Origin: Coriaria nepalensis
Lineage: Eukaryota > Streptophyta > Magnoliopsida > Cucurbitales > Coriariaceae
NCBI GenBank assembly: GCA_027186245.1
Contig: CP114482.1
Coordinates: 32,135,209 to 32,199,208 of the forward strand
DNA: 64,000 bases
Direction of reading: 5' to 3'
Shown: positions 47,378-59,770 of the stretch, piece by piece
Layout of the letters: every line of letters starts with the position of its first letter
Position numbering within the stretch: position 1 is the stretch's first letter
Position numbers and translations under genes: made by a program
Notes under the pieces: generated by a model
The model's database searches: none
What the model was told of the DNA's origin: nothing
What the model saw: the letters and a program-made list of their open reading frames with translations, nothing else

Positions 47378-50300
47378 TAGGGATGAGCAGTTTTCATCCG
47401 ATCCGACTGATCCGACAGTCACCTGAAGTATGTTTTCTTTAACGAGGGTCCGCTTGTTTTCTTCAGCAGAAACATTCTCCACTCGTGAGCAGAAGTTCTC
47501 TAGTACCTTCGCAAGCATACCACCTAAGTAGACCGCGATTGAAGTTCCTTTTCCAGCTTCGCCAAGAAATTTTTGGGTTGTGCACGAGCAAACCACCACG
47601 AGCCCTCAAGCCCAAGGAGACCACCATTGAAGTTCCAGATCTAGGTTTTCACCTTTCACATTCGCCATTTTTTTTTTCCTTTTTGCAATTTTTTTTCCTT
47701 TCTCGGTGAATCTCCTGTCAAGGTCTGGATCAGGTAAGCTTTGGGTTTCGTTTCATGTTTGTTCCACGAGAAAATCTTTGCTCTTGCTCAAGTCCCACCA
47801 TCCGACAGCAAAAAATTCTCTTTGGGTTTTGTGCTTTAAATCTATTACCCATGGCATTACTGTATGAAATGTATGGTCACCCCACCTTCTGCCAGCTAAT
47901 CGGTTCAAGATAAGTAAATACTCAAAAGTTACTCAGCTCCCCCTTCCAACACCAAAAAAAGTCGGATTCCCACTATAGACTGGGAAAACTTCAAATATGC
48001 ATAAAGACTTTGAGAAGAGCAACCCTATGTGCAATCTATTCAGAGACTAGTATTTGTTACCCCTCGTATATGAATTAAGCCCTAGAGTAGGACTATCACA
48101 AACTGACAACCAAGACCAGCTGAATTTGACAACAATATAGAGTTCTTTGTGTCCTCAGAAGTGATCTAAACTATATGTTAAAAGTAATTTATATGAAAGT
48201 TAGATTTGATAGATTTATTTGTTTAAGAATAAATTATCATATTTATTCTTGCTAGTTCTTTGTTTTTATAGAGCCCAGAGGAGGAAAACTTCTGAAAAGG
48301 GGGAGGGAATCTAATAAAAAGATGAGTGATTTTCCATTCGAGTCATATTTGATTAAATCGGTTGATAGTGATGCTAGTACTACCTTGCCGCTAAATCCAA
48401 GCGACCCATTGCTTCCTAATCACATAGATATTCAAAGTCCAATAGGTACTACACGAGAAACTTCAACTAGCACCCGCACGACGACGAAAAAGAGAGGGAG
48501 AATATCTACATCGGCGAGTAACAAAAAGCCGAGAAGGAGTGAAGCTTGGAAACATTTTGTCAATGACATTGTGAATGAAACCGTCACGTGAGCATTGTGG
48601 ACATATTGTTTTAGTATAAGGGGACTAAGAGTACGGGCACCTCAAATATGTTGAACCACATTAGTCCTACTAATAAGAAGGATAGGTGCCCCAGACTACC
48701 GAAAGTCGAGGGAAGTAGTAAAGTGCCTGTGCGTAAGTAAGTGAATTTGAAAGTTTCGAACTCATTTATGAATTTAAATGTTCATTTATTTAATTATTTT
48801 ACAGGTTTCGAAACTTTATTTTAGGTTTGATCCGGTCGTTTTCAAAGTTGCTATTATACATTGGATGATTACGATGGAGCAACCTTTTCGCACAGTTGAC
48901 CACCCTGACTTCCGCTATATGTTTCATGTGGTTGACCCAGATCTCCTAGTGCCTACACGTTCTATAGTTGCACGTGAAATGATGAAGAAGTACAAAGTAG
49001 AGAAAGTACCTTTGAAAAAGGCTTTCCAGGATTTTGATGGTCGGATCTCGTTCACCACTGACACATGGACATTGATTCAAAATATAAGTTATATATGTGT
49101 CACGGCCAATTATATGGACGTGAATTGATGCATTCAAAAGAAGGTGATCAGTTTTAAGGTCATTGTCAATCACAAAAGTGAGACAATTGGGCAATTATTG
49201 CTCGACGTTATTCATTAGTGGGGGATCACTCATATTGGGTGTGTGACGGTGGATAATGTCTCTGCCAATAACATTGGTATTGAATGCTTGAAGAACTCAC
49301 TTTCATCTTCACATCTGTTACTTAGTGGGAATTACATGCATTTAAGGTATGTTTCGATACTTTTAACTTTTTGTTTTTATAACTTCATTTTGGATATGGT
49401 TACTTATTGATGGGTTATGTTTGATTACAGGTGCACTTGTCACATCTTGAATCTCATTGTCAATGATGGTTTGACACCATCTCACGAGTCAATTGAAAAA
49501 ATTCGCTCATCTGTAAAGTATATTCGCTCGTCACCTTTCCAAGAGATGGCCTTTAAGATGTATTGTGAAAAGGAATGCTTTATTTATGACAAGAAAATGT
49601 GGATAGATACTCCCACTAGATGGAATTCTACATATTTAACGCTTGAGAATGTTACTCCTTATCGTCCAACATTTTTGAGGTAATGTAGTTTTTTGTCATT
49701 TTTGTATTAGTTTTATCTGATTAGGCTATGACTATAAAAGAAAATAATTAAACTATAATGTAGGATGCAGAGAGAAGATCGCTCATTCTCATACGTCCCT
49801 CGGACGAACGATTGGCTAGTGATTGATATGTATTTATCTTTCTTGAAAACTTTTTTGAGAGCCACAGAGCAGTTATCCGGTATTCAGTATCCTACTGCTC
49901 ACCTTTACTCTCAGCATCTGTACTTCATCTCGGATTTGGTTAGAGTGCATCACGAGTTGGGAGAATTCCAATGGATACAGTGGCAAAAATGATGCAGGAT
50001 AAGATAAAAAAGTACTGGACATAACGAAAAAAATGTCAACTTACTAGTTTGGGTTGCAATGGTGTTGGACCCCTGTAGTAAGTGGCACCCTGTATAGGTC
50101 TGGCTATAGATACTGTTTGTGGTGATAGTAGCTCGAAAGGAAATGGTCAGTTAATGATTTCTGATATACGGATGTTGATGGATGAGATCTATGATAACTA
50201 TTCAGCTGAGAGAAGAATTTCAGAGTCCGATCACCCTACTGCATAATCTCAATCAAAGTCTATTGAGCCACATCAACACCTATCATTGTCACTAGTTCCT

Positions 50301-51347
50301 GGCATCAACTTGTTCAATCAGAAATTATCCAAGGATAGAAATACCACTCCAACACCTACAGAGATTGAGCAATACTTAAATATTGATCCCCCAACTACAC
50401 ATTTTGATGGCTTTAATATCCTATAATGGTGGAAGATGAATAGGTTCAGATACCACACATTAGCTCGAATTGCTCGAGGTGTCCTTGCGATTCCGATATT
50501 TACAGTTGCTTTAGAGTCTACATTCAGCACAGGTGGTTGTACGATCACTGATACTCGTAGCAGGCTTATTCCAGATAAAATTGAGGCGCTTATCTGTGCT
50601 CATAGTTGAATTTCGGGCTTATCTTTCAAATTATCCGGTGCGGTGGATGCCTTAGAGGACTTTGAGTCAGATGATGATACATTTAATTTACTAATATTAT
50701 TTTTTACTTTAGTATTAGTTTTCATTTTTTTTTTCTTTTTACATAAGAGTTGGAAACAATAGATTAATGCAATAGTTGGGGACAATTATGATATTTAGCA
50801 TGGATGTTTAGAAGATTGATCTTATTTTTGTGACTCTTTTTTGGGATGTTTAACATGGATTATCTTTTTGGATATGTATTATGGAATATGAATTATGAAC
50901 ATTTTTTTTAATGTTTTTTTTAAATATAGATTATTGAAAATATTATGGACCTTTTTGTTATTAAGATTGAATTTGTTCATGTTTTGTGCTTTTTTTTTTA
51001 CATGACATGAATATTCTTAATGATATTGCTAATAATATCAAAATATCAATTCGCATTGAAAAAAAATATACATGAAAAATAACATTCAACATGAAAAAAA
51101 AAATTAAAGAAAAAAAAGAAAAAGAGAAAAACAAGAAAAAGGAAAAAAAAAAGAAAAAAGACAAAAAGAAAAGAAAAAGAAAAAGAAAAAGAAGAAAAAT
51201 CGGATCATCCGATCCTATCTGAAATCGGACCGAGAATTTTTCGGTCAAATCAATCGGATATTATACTAAAATATCGGATAATCCACATATCTAATACGAA
51301 GTTGGACTGGATTATATCCGATTTGATCCGACAGATGATAACCCCTA
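47378..51347 (+). mobile_element. hAT (Ac/Tam3-like) DNA transposon, complete ends
   Basis: A 3,970-bp element flanked by identical 8-bp duplications (atttttac at 47370-47377 and 51348-51355). The left end reads tagggatgagcag and the right end, on the minus strand, taggggttatcat. This is a short imperfect terminal inverted repeat. Clustered (a)tccga/tcgga motifs occur within 50 bp of the left end (three) and within 150 bp of the right end (about seven), as expected for transposase-binding subterminal repeats. Inside is a broken hAT transposase. A purine-rich stretch (51090-51200) precedes the right subterminal region. Confidence 0.92.
48322..50680 (+). pseudogene. hAT transposase, decayed
   Basis: An N-terminal frame (48322-48591) ends near a BED zinc-finger region (RRSEAWKHFVND, then GTSNMLNHI). 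The catalytic region includes FDPVVFKVAIIHWM, DGRISFTTDTWTLIQNISY (first Asp region), TVDNVSANNIG, CTCHILNLIVNDGL and WIDTPTRWNSTYLTLE. A spliceable intron lies at 49348-49430, and joining across it restores the RCxxHILNL motif. The C-terminal hAT dimerisation region (about 50360-50620) reads EIEQYLNIDPP, ARIARGVLAIPIFTVALEST, FSTGG and LIPDKIEALICAHS. Stops at 48589, 49126, 49216, 49990 and 50423, among others, abolish function. Confidence 0.9.
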
Positions 51348-51355
51348 ATTTTTAC
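51348..51355. repeat. Right 8-bp target duplication of hAT element
   Basis: atttttac, an exact copy of 47370-47377. Confidence 0.92.
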
Positions 51356-51564
51356 CATTTCAATTTCACTGTCCAATAAAACATGTTTTGAATAGTGGGT
51401 ATACTTAGCGGTCGACCTAGTAAGTAATGAGCGTCTTGCTATCCTATCTTTCTGATAAGCGGGTGGGCCAAGTAAATACGGATAGGCCCAATCACATAAA
51501 GGGTGCCCCAGCTTGTTCACTAGACTAATTCCTTGAGTGACTTAACGATTGACTTGCAAACTTT

Positions 51565-51876
51565 GGACGCCAAAGTAGAACAACAAACTGGAATCCATTA
51601 AAAAAGAGGAACTCAACTTTTTTTATTGATTAAAAGTTTCTTCGTCAAAACTACAAAGTTTCTATTTATAGGAAGGTCTAGAAACTCTAATACATAATAA
51701 ATCTAAACATTTAAGATTACTAATTAAAAAATAATTAAAATAAAAATCCTAAGATCCCAAAAATCTCAACAAATTATGACATGTAATGACAATATAATTA
51801 AAAATAAAATAAAACTACAAAAATACCCTAAAAACTATAACAAAAAATAGAAAAATACTTTAATTCTTGTCGCTCA
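51565..51876 (-). repeat. 3' LTR of the small element
   Basis: On the minus strand it starts tgagcgacaag, after the purine-rich stretch aatggaagagaatga. Similarity to the other LTR fades near 51565, about 75 bp short of its far end, so it may be truncated there. Confidence 0.65.
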
Positions 51877-52802
51877 TCATTCTCTTCCATTTCGAAATAA
51901 TTTGTCTTCAAATTATTATTTGAATATTAAAATCTTTCAAACTAAATGAAAAAATATTTATAAATATTTAGCGATTTTTAAAATATTCATAAAATCAATT
52001 CCTACCTTCTTCTTGAATATATTTTCTTGAATCTTTAAGTGATTTGATATTTTTATTAAAAAATGCATATTATAATTTAATTCAATATTAGTGGTTTTCA
52101 AACGGTTTTTCACCTCATAGATTTTTGACATCTTCTTCATGAACATCATCTCAAATTCAGGCAACTTTAGGAATTTGAATTTCATCCACAATGTCATATA
52201 TAATTTTTAATTTGCTGCTCTTTTCATTGACTACTTCAACCAAATTTCCTTGAATCTCTTTCATATTTTTGATAAAAACTTAATTACCTTGAATATTCAT
52301 ATCTTGTTTTGAATTTTCATTAGAAAATTCTCTTGAACTTTTTCTACGTATGAATCTGGATCCTGAAAATAATATTCAACATAATTTACAAAAAAGAAAT
52401 CATAGTTGATTCCCGGTTATTAAAAATAAAATCAAATTGATCATAAAATAATTTCCTTGCTAATAATATTATAGCTACTCTTTTCTATGAAGTTGTTTGA
52501 TGCTTTCCTGGCTAGTTCTTCAATGTTGTAGTTTATTCCACCAACAAGTTATATATCCACCAAGTTTTTCTTCCATAAGAACTATTTCCTCATCCTCAAT
52601 AATCGGAAGATGGTAAATATATTTATCCAAATCATCACCTAATAAGTAAAATTAGAGGAGTCAAACAATTTATTAAAAGTTCAAATTTGATAATAACCAG
52701 GAATTTGATAACCAATAAGTTGCATACCATCACTTTGAACTTGTCTATCAAGAACAAATCTATTTGTAGGTTAGAATATGGCTTCAATCTGAGCGTTAGC
52801 TA

Positions 52803-52816
52803 TAGTTCTGATACCA
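52803..52816 (-). other. Primer binding site of the small element
   Basis: The minus strand reads tggtatcagaacta, matching the first ten bases of the usual plant tRNA-Met site. It lies directly inside the 5' LTR. Confidence 0.75.
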
Positions 52817-53213
52817 CCTAACACAAGATGGAAGAGTGAAAAGAAAAATATCAATTCATGCTCGTAAACACAAAACAGGTGTGCTCGATAATCGCTCAGG
52901 CTGACATAAAATACCACTGGAATCCATTAAGGAAGAGAAACTCAATTTTTTTTATTGATCGAAAGGTTCTTCATCAAAACTACAAAGTACCTATTTATAG
53001 AGAAATATTTAGAAACCCTACCACAGAAGAAACCCTAACAAATAAGACTAACTAATTATAAAATAATTATAATAAAAATCCTAAAATATCAAAAATCTTA
53101 ACAAAGTATTATGACCCATAACTAAAATATAATTAAAATAAAATAAAACTATAAAAATACTCCAAATACTAAGAAAATGATAAAAATATTTTAATTCTCA
53201 TCCATATTTTACA
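52817..53213 (-). repeat. 5' LTR of the small element
   Basis: About 397 bp on the minus strand, from tgtaaaatatgg to gtgttagg next to the primer site. A ctataaatag-like TATA is present on the minus strand at about 52991-53000. Confidence 0.65.
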
Positions 53214-53224
53214 CTGCTTATTTT

Positions 53225-53456
53225 CTTATGTGATAATTAAGTTGCAATTTTTCATGAAGGAATGAAGCACGTCCAAATAGATTTATATTTTATCCATGAA
53301 AAATTACTTTTGGATCTCATTAAACCTATTCATATCACATCTCACCAAACAACTTGCTGATAATATTTACCAAACCCTTAGGGGCAGATCAATTTAGACG
53401 ACTCTTATGCAAGTTGGGCATCCGATCTAATGATTCTTTCACTCCAACTTGAGGGG
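53225..53456 (+). pseudogene. Copia RNase H C-terminal fragment
   Basis: The + strand reads FHERMKHVQIDLYFIHEKLL-like sequence with a frame change. KPLGADQFRRLLCKLGI (about 53375-53425) and a purine tract ttgagggg follow. This is the end of a copia pol, cut off at its 5' side next to the LTR of the small element. Confidence 0.8.
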
Positions 53457-53838
53457 TATTAATAATATTATTCATAATATCATGAAATGAGATATTCTCC
53501 AAACTACTAATATCTCGAAGATTTTTGATAATTTTTGATAAACTTTCTTTGTGATGAGTTGTTATAAGGTTTATTCTTTGTAGTCTTTGTGATAAGTTGA
53601 TAAATTTTGATAAGTTTTATTATTTGTGAATTCTTTGTTTCTAACACTATAAATACATCAATAAAACTTTCATAATCTTACAAGTTACGAGACACCAACC
53701 TCTCCTTATTTTAACATAAACTGAAAACAAAATCCTTAAAGATCAAGGGACCGGAGTAGAGAGATTCGTACGGTCGGATTCTCTTTTTTCTTTTCATTTC
53801 TTTTCTCCGTATATTATATTTCAACTTGATTCATTACA
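53457..53838 (+). repeat. Copia 3' LTR next to the HMA stop codon
   Basis: Follows the RNase H end and purine tract directly. It starts tattaataatatt (first bases TA instead of TG) and ends about ttcattaca. A TATA box (ctataaatac, about 53650) is present. The LTR ends about 70 bp from the HMA stop codon, in opposite orientation to HMA. Confidence 0.7.
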
Positions 53839-53907
53839 GTTATTTTGAATAACAGACAAATAGGCTCTCTGCTTGCTATATTATACCTGTATATAAATCA
53901 CATAAAT

Positions 53908-56900
53908 CTACTCTATCACAACTTCAGTCAGCCCACCACTTGAGTGACCAGGGCCGAAATGTGAATGCTTATTCGCACAACATTCCTTCATGTAGTAGCT
54001 CTTGCAACATCCAGCCACTTCTCTTTTGTCCAGACTTTTGCAACATGCCTTCAAACTATTACTACTACTGCTACTCCCCTGATCATCATCACAACTTCTT
54101 TTTCTCTTCTCCAACTCCACATCATCTGAACCAACACAATCAATAATGCTATGATCCGACTTCTTCTCGTCTCCACTCCACATGTTCAAGCCACAATCGG
54201 ATGAGCTAGGCTCAACATGTTCATGATCATGACAATGGTTTGAATGGCATTTCTCTCTTTCTTCACCATGACCTTGATCCATAAATTTAGGATGAGCCTC
54301 TGTGCATGATTTCAAGGCTTTCGCTTTCTCATTTGGCCTGTGATGATCATTAGAACACTTTGAAGCACATTGCTTACGGATGCGATGACAATTGTCAGTT
54401 CCATGATGGTGATGATCTTGGGATTCGTGATGATGATGGGGGTCATCATGAAGGCGATCATGGTGATCATCATGATGGTGATGATGACCACTACCATGGG
54501 ATCCATGCTGGTGATCATGAGAAGACAGGCCATTCGACGTCGTACTGCATTGATTACCATGTGAGTGTTGTATACCGGAAGATTTGCAGCAATGTTTCTT
54601 CTTAGGAGTGTAAACTCCTCTCAAAAGTGTCATACTATTGAATATGACAAGTAAGCATGTCCCGACATCAGCAAGAACAGCTGCCCAGACAAGCGGATGA
54701 CCGGCAATAGACAGAGCAAGGATAGCAAGCTTAGTAGTTATGGAGAGAATCACATTTTGAATCACTTTATTTCGGGCCCGCCTTGAAAGCCTTATAGCTT
54801 TTGGGATCTTCGTTATGTCGTTCGACATAAGGATGATGTTTCCAGTCTCTGATGCAAGTGCGGAACCTGAGATGCCCATTGAAATCCCAATATCGGCCGT
54901 GGCTAAGGCAGGTGCGTCATTAATACCGTCACCTATCATGGCCGTCAGTCCTATCTCTTTCTTGAATTGGTCGATGAACTTTGCTTTTTCTTCTGGTAGA
55001 AGATCAGCATGGACTATCTCTAGAGCATTCCTTAGCTGCATAGAATAAATAAGATGATTTCAATATACACTAGTGAATCTGTGACTTATTGACTTCTTGT
55101 GTGCCTGTGACTTAACTTAGACCTTAACTCACATTTTAAAATGCAAACCATAATGAACTCGAAACTGTTGAGTCATGGAAGGCACTAGAATAGTGGGGGG
55201 AAAAAAATCATTTAAGAACGATATATATTCCTATGGATCGCGTTTCACTCCTAGAACGATATATATTCCGATTCTGTAGTGCAAATGAATCTGAGAAGAT
55301 AGATATTTGACCTGTTTTTGGGCATGCATGGCAGCAGCATTACAATCTCCGGTAAGCATAGCCGTTTTGATTCCCATTGACTTGAGTTCTTTGATCGCCT
55401 GCTCCGCTCCGGTCCGACAAGCATCGGACAAACAAAGATCTCCTACTAGCCTACCTCCACAAAAAATGTATCCAACACTCTTTCCTTCCTTTGATTCTTC
55501 ATCCAGATTTGGAACTAATTGAAAGCACCATCACAAATATAGATTAGATCATGAAAACACTGAGATAATCTTTTTAATAAACTTGATACCGAGGCAGAGC
55601 CAGAGAATTACAAAAAAAATTGAACCTTACTATATCATTTTCTTTCAATAAAAATTTGAGAGTTAATTTTACAATAACTAAAAACTTCTAATATTAATAT
55701 TGTCGGAGATATATTTTTGTAAAACTTAAAGATATAAGGGTATGTTTCACCAAATGAAAGTTGAGGGATGTTACCTGTTTTGCGACAAGCCCTTGCAGCA
55801 ATCTTCCTACTTCCAATATAGATGTCATTTCCATCTATTACTCCATGAACTCCTTCTCCCGGAAAATTTTCAAACACGCCCACATTTTCAGGTTTCGGGT
55901 CAATAGAAAGCGATTTTCCATAATCAACAATTGCATCTGCCATTGGATGACTTGACTTGCTCTCTATGCTTGAAACCCTACACAAATAATATTGTATACA
56001 ATATCATATTGTTTGTATATCATAGTGTACACAAATAAATGAGGTTTTTTTGTTCTCTTACCAATAAAGCAAGGTGTTAAGGGTAACATCGTCTTGAAGA
56101 GCTTGAAAGTTGGTGACCACAAATTCGGCTCTAGTAATGGTGCCGGTTTTGTCAAAGGCCATGACCTTAACCTTAGCAAGAATTTCGAGGAAGTTGCCTC
56201 CCTTGATTAGAAGCCCGGAGGAGGCGGCTCTTGTAAGAGCACAAAATGTGGCAACTGGTGTAGAAAGTATCAGCGCACATGGACATGCGCTTACTAGAAC
56301 AACCAGGGCTAAGTGAAACCAGTGGCTTTGATTCTTAACTCTTAAAGCTGCTGGAATTACCGCAATGAGGATCGATATCAATAAAACCGCTGCAAAAAAA
56401 AAAACGTTGCAATACAGATTTTATGTGAAGGATATAACTTTTTAGCTTTTGATGACCAAAAAAGGAGAAGAATTAGATGAACCTTTTAAAAATCAATAAG
56501 TGAAAAATTTTGGACTGACCTGGGGTATAAAATTTGGTATATTTGTCAATTATTCTCTCAGTACTAGATTTATTGTTTTGAGCATCTTCTACAAGCTTAA
56601 CCATTTTGGCCACCACACAATCTTCAGCTAAAGCAGTAGTTTTCACACTAACATAACCTGTAAAACAAACGAACCCGATTAATATAACAACTCGCAAAAA
56701 CAACAAAAACGAAACGAAAAGAAAACAAAGGGCTCAATCAAGGTAGAGAAATTAAAATAAAAATACGAAAGATACCATTTAGATTCATTGTTCCAGCAAA
56801 GACGGTGGAATCTTTCTGTTTGGCAACTGGGAAAGATTCCCCGGTTAGAGTTTTCTCATCAACTTCACAGTTTCCATCCATAACAATTCCATCTATCGGT

Positions 56901-59485
56901 ATAACTTCTCCGGCCTTAACAGCAATGACCGTGTTTAACTTGACCTCATCCACGTCAACTTCTTCTCCGGTTTCAGATATGACTGCTTTTTTCGGGGAGA
57001 TGCTCATTAGAGAAGTCATCACAACTTTGGTCTGTAAATACATATATATTTATATATGTACATTTATGGTGATTTAGATTCTGTGATTGGTGAAAGCGAA
57101 AGAAGGATTGATATGATTCGGAGTGTGATTTGAAGGAACCTTGTGGCTTGCTCTCGACTGGAGCCATTCGGCAATGGTGAAGAGGAAGACTATAGTCCCT
57201 GCTTCTAGATAATCTTTCAATGCAATTGTTCCTATCACTGTCAGAAAGAATATATGTTTGTCACGTGTTGGAAATATTCATAAAATCACATGAATTGAAC
57301 CAGAAACCCTCACAATCGTTCAAAATATATATATCCACATTTTGTATCGAGTAGAAAAGAAAATTGGAATTTAAAGTGAAGCCAAAGACTATTAAAAATT
57401 GCAAAAATTGCTTTTAAATTTTTATAAATACTAAAATGAACATCAAGAGAAAAAAAAAATCTAACTTAACCCAAAAATTTTATTAAATTTATTTTTCTAC
57501 CCCCTTATTTTATTTATTTATTTATTTATTATTAATTAACAAACTCAATTCTCAATTTTTCATAGTTAACACAGTATTTCTTATGTCCTCTATTTTTCAT
57601 TATTAACCCGACAAAAATGTTATGAATAAAAATAAAATAAAATTATAAATGATGTTCCAAAATTTCTTGTAATGTTTTTCTGAATTTTTTTTATATAAAA
57701 TTTGATGTTTGAAAATTATTAATTTTTAAGAAATGAAGAAAATTTAAGAGTGTGTTCGATAATTATTCTGAGAATAAATTTTTTATATTCTTAAAATATA
57801 AAATAACTAATTAGTATATTTGACCGTGTTTTCTTATTATAATTTTACAAAAATTATTTTATGAAAATATATATAAAACAATTTTCGGAGAACATTCTAA
57901 GATGTTTTTCATATTTTAAGAGAATAATTTCCATAAAATAAATCAAAGATATAGTTTTCAATAATTTAATTTAACAAAAACTATTTTTCAACACTTATTC
58001 TATTCTGAAATCAAACATTTTTTATTAAAAAAAAAAAAAAAAAAAAGTAAGAAACTAATAATGAAATTACAAATCAACTTATTGATGACTTTGAGTTGAA
58101 TTCAATTACGTATTAATTTGGTTCCAAACAAAGGAAATATATTATAATCACTTTGAGACAACTTAAAGAGAAAATTTCGACGGGTCATTAAAAGAAAAAA
58201 AATTGTAAATTTTGTATTCGACCCGCCAAAAAAAGTAAAAAAAAAAAAAAAAAAGTAAGAAACTAATAAAAAAATAATAAAAAAATAAAAATTACCTGCA
58301 ATAACTATGAGGATGTTGATATCATAAAACCTGGAATTCCGAAGGGCAGTAATAGCTTTAAGAACAATGGGAACGATGCCGATTGAAACAGCACCTAAAG
58401 CTAACCACTGCATTGGAGGGAACACATACTTCAATAGTGAGAGCACAAGCAATAGACCACTCACTACTGCCCAAGGACTCGGCCACATTTTCTGAGAATC
58501 CTTATCTCCATACATTCTTACATTTGCTTCTAGCCTTGCTTGATTTAGAGCCTTCACTGTCACATCAAATTTAAGACAAAAAAAAAAAAAAAAAAACATG
58601 AATTATCCGTTTATTTATGTAACTATTTCTATTAGAAAGACATCTTAGAATTTTTATGTAACTATGTAACTATCTTAAAAAAACCTATTCCTCAATATCA
58701 TTTTTCATTCTCTAATGTATCTATGGCCGTCGCAGCCAATAGATTTTAAGTGCGGGTCGTTGTCTTGATCGCTCCCGCTCAAATATAAGAAATTTACATA
58801 CAAAATACCATTTTTTTTTCTCCTTCTTTTAATAAAAAATAAAATTTAGGGAAAAAAAAAGATCATAATGGAGATATTCTGTCTAAAATATAATCATCTC
58901 TTCGATAAATTTCTGAATTTTTTGAATATTTATATAATAAGTAAACCACATATTTTTCATAGGAAAAATCCGAACGAAAACCCAAACAAAGGAAGCGGCA
59001 CAGATGAAGTGGGTGGTTCGCTAGGATAGTAGGATGGAATAGAATTGCCTTCAAAACAGACGTCACATTATTAATTCATGCCACCGGTCCCACCAACCTA
59101 CTCAAACACTGGCCCACCAAAAAGGTTTTGCTTCAAATTCCATCCTTCCCCAAAAAATATATCATTTAAAAAAATTGAAAATATTAATTATACCCATGTA
59201 TTATTCTCATGCATGAATATGATTCATATCTAATATCTAATATATATATATATATATATAAGTAAGAAACAGAGGAGGAAATGAAATGAAAGAGTTACCG
59301 ATTTGAAGCTGAGAAACGAGGAGGTTATCATGAACAACAATGAGAGTTCTAGTGGGAACTATGACTGAAACCTCTTTAACCCCATCAAGAGGTTTCAGAA
59401 TATTTTCGATCAGGCTCACTTCGGACGAGCAGCATAGACCCAACACATCAAAGTAAGTTCTTTGCAGCCCCAGCTTACTCGCCAT
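53908..59485 (-). CDS. HMA2/HMA4: P1B-2 heavy-metal ATPase (Zn/Cd exporter), HMA2/HMA4 type
   Basis: Nine exons, minus strand: 59485-59299, 58556-58296, 57237-57140, 57031-56776, 56657-56520, 56389-56062, 55977-55775, 55514-55312, 55035-53908. All introns are GT-AG. Total 2802 nt, 933 aa. Residues: N-terminal metal-binding domain with GLCCSSEV (CCSSE 18-22, the plant Zn-type variant of CxxC), TGES 245-248, CPC 349-351 in the transport path, DKTGT with phosphorylated Asp 393, SSHP 431-434, TGDC 545-548 (usually TGDN/S), GDGIND 593-598, and TM8 [12 protein letters not shown] with Asp 680. A soluble tail (about 698-933) has some 37 His and 18 Cys, with HHHHH/HHHH runs and CC pairs, as in HMA2/HMA4. 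The family exports Zn2+ and Cd2+ across the plasma membrane for root-to-shoot loading. The start was chosen because the metal-binding fold begins at once after it. The frame is complete. Confidence 0.96.
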
Positions 59486-59770
59486 GATTTACTTGTTTGG
59501 CTGCCGAGAAAATGCGCAGAAATTAAAAAATTAAAAAGAGCCGGAGAAAATGAAGCTAGCTAAAAAGAAGAAAAAGAGGTTTAGGTGGGTTTTCATAGAT
59601 AGAGAAAGAGAGAGGGAGAGGAGGAACTAAAAGGAAACGTTACAAAAGCAAATGAGATTAGTATGATGATGAATAAGAAGGGGAGTTCCGTATTTTCTTG
59701 GCATTGTTTTGGGGTATAAATAAGCGAAGAGGCTTTTTTTTTTTTTGGGGGGGGGGGGGGGGAGACAGTC
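59486..59770 (-). promoter_or_regulatory. 5' UTR/promoter region of the HMA gene
   Basis: Contains tatttata (minus strand, 59722-59715), 230 bp before the start codon, and a CT-rich leader on the minus strand (59560-59630). A T-run followed by a G-run (59730-59762) lies just upstream. The TATA call is by position only. Confidence 0.4.
59730..59762. repeat. Poly-T/poly-G tract in HMA promoter
   Basis: About 16 T followed by about 17 G on the + strand, that is a C-run then an A-run on the coding strand. Such runs may also be inexact in assembly. Confidence 0.8.

Larger units (their letters stand above)
51565..53213 (-). mobile_element. Small LTR retrotransposon without recognisable coding capacity
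   Basis: Two similar non-coding blocks in direct orientation, 51565-51876 and 52890-53213, share a long series of motifs (tggaatccatta, ttttttattgat, aaactacaaagt, ctatttatag, aaaatcctaa). On the minus strand the 5' LTR (from 53213, tgtaaaatatgg) ends near 52817 and is followed by a tRNA-Met primer site. The 3' LTR starts tgagcgac at 51876 after a purine-rich tract. The internal region is about 940 bp. It has one 79-codon frame (52197-51958) rich in Lys, Asn and Ile with no family I recognise. The structure is that of a non-autonomous element (LARD/TRIM-like, or internally deleted). Confidence 0.75.

Noticed and set aside
54360..54605. Asp/His-rich open frame on the + strand
   Set aside because: It is the antisense reading of the His-rich HMA tail; gat/gac and cat/cac codons are mutually complementary.
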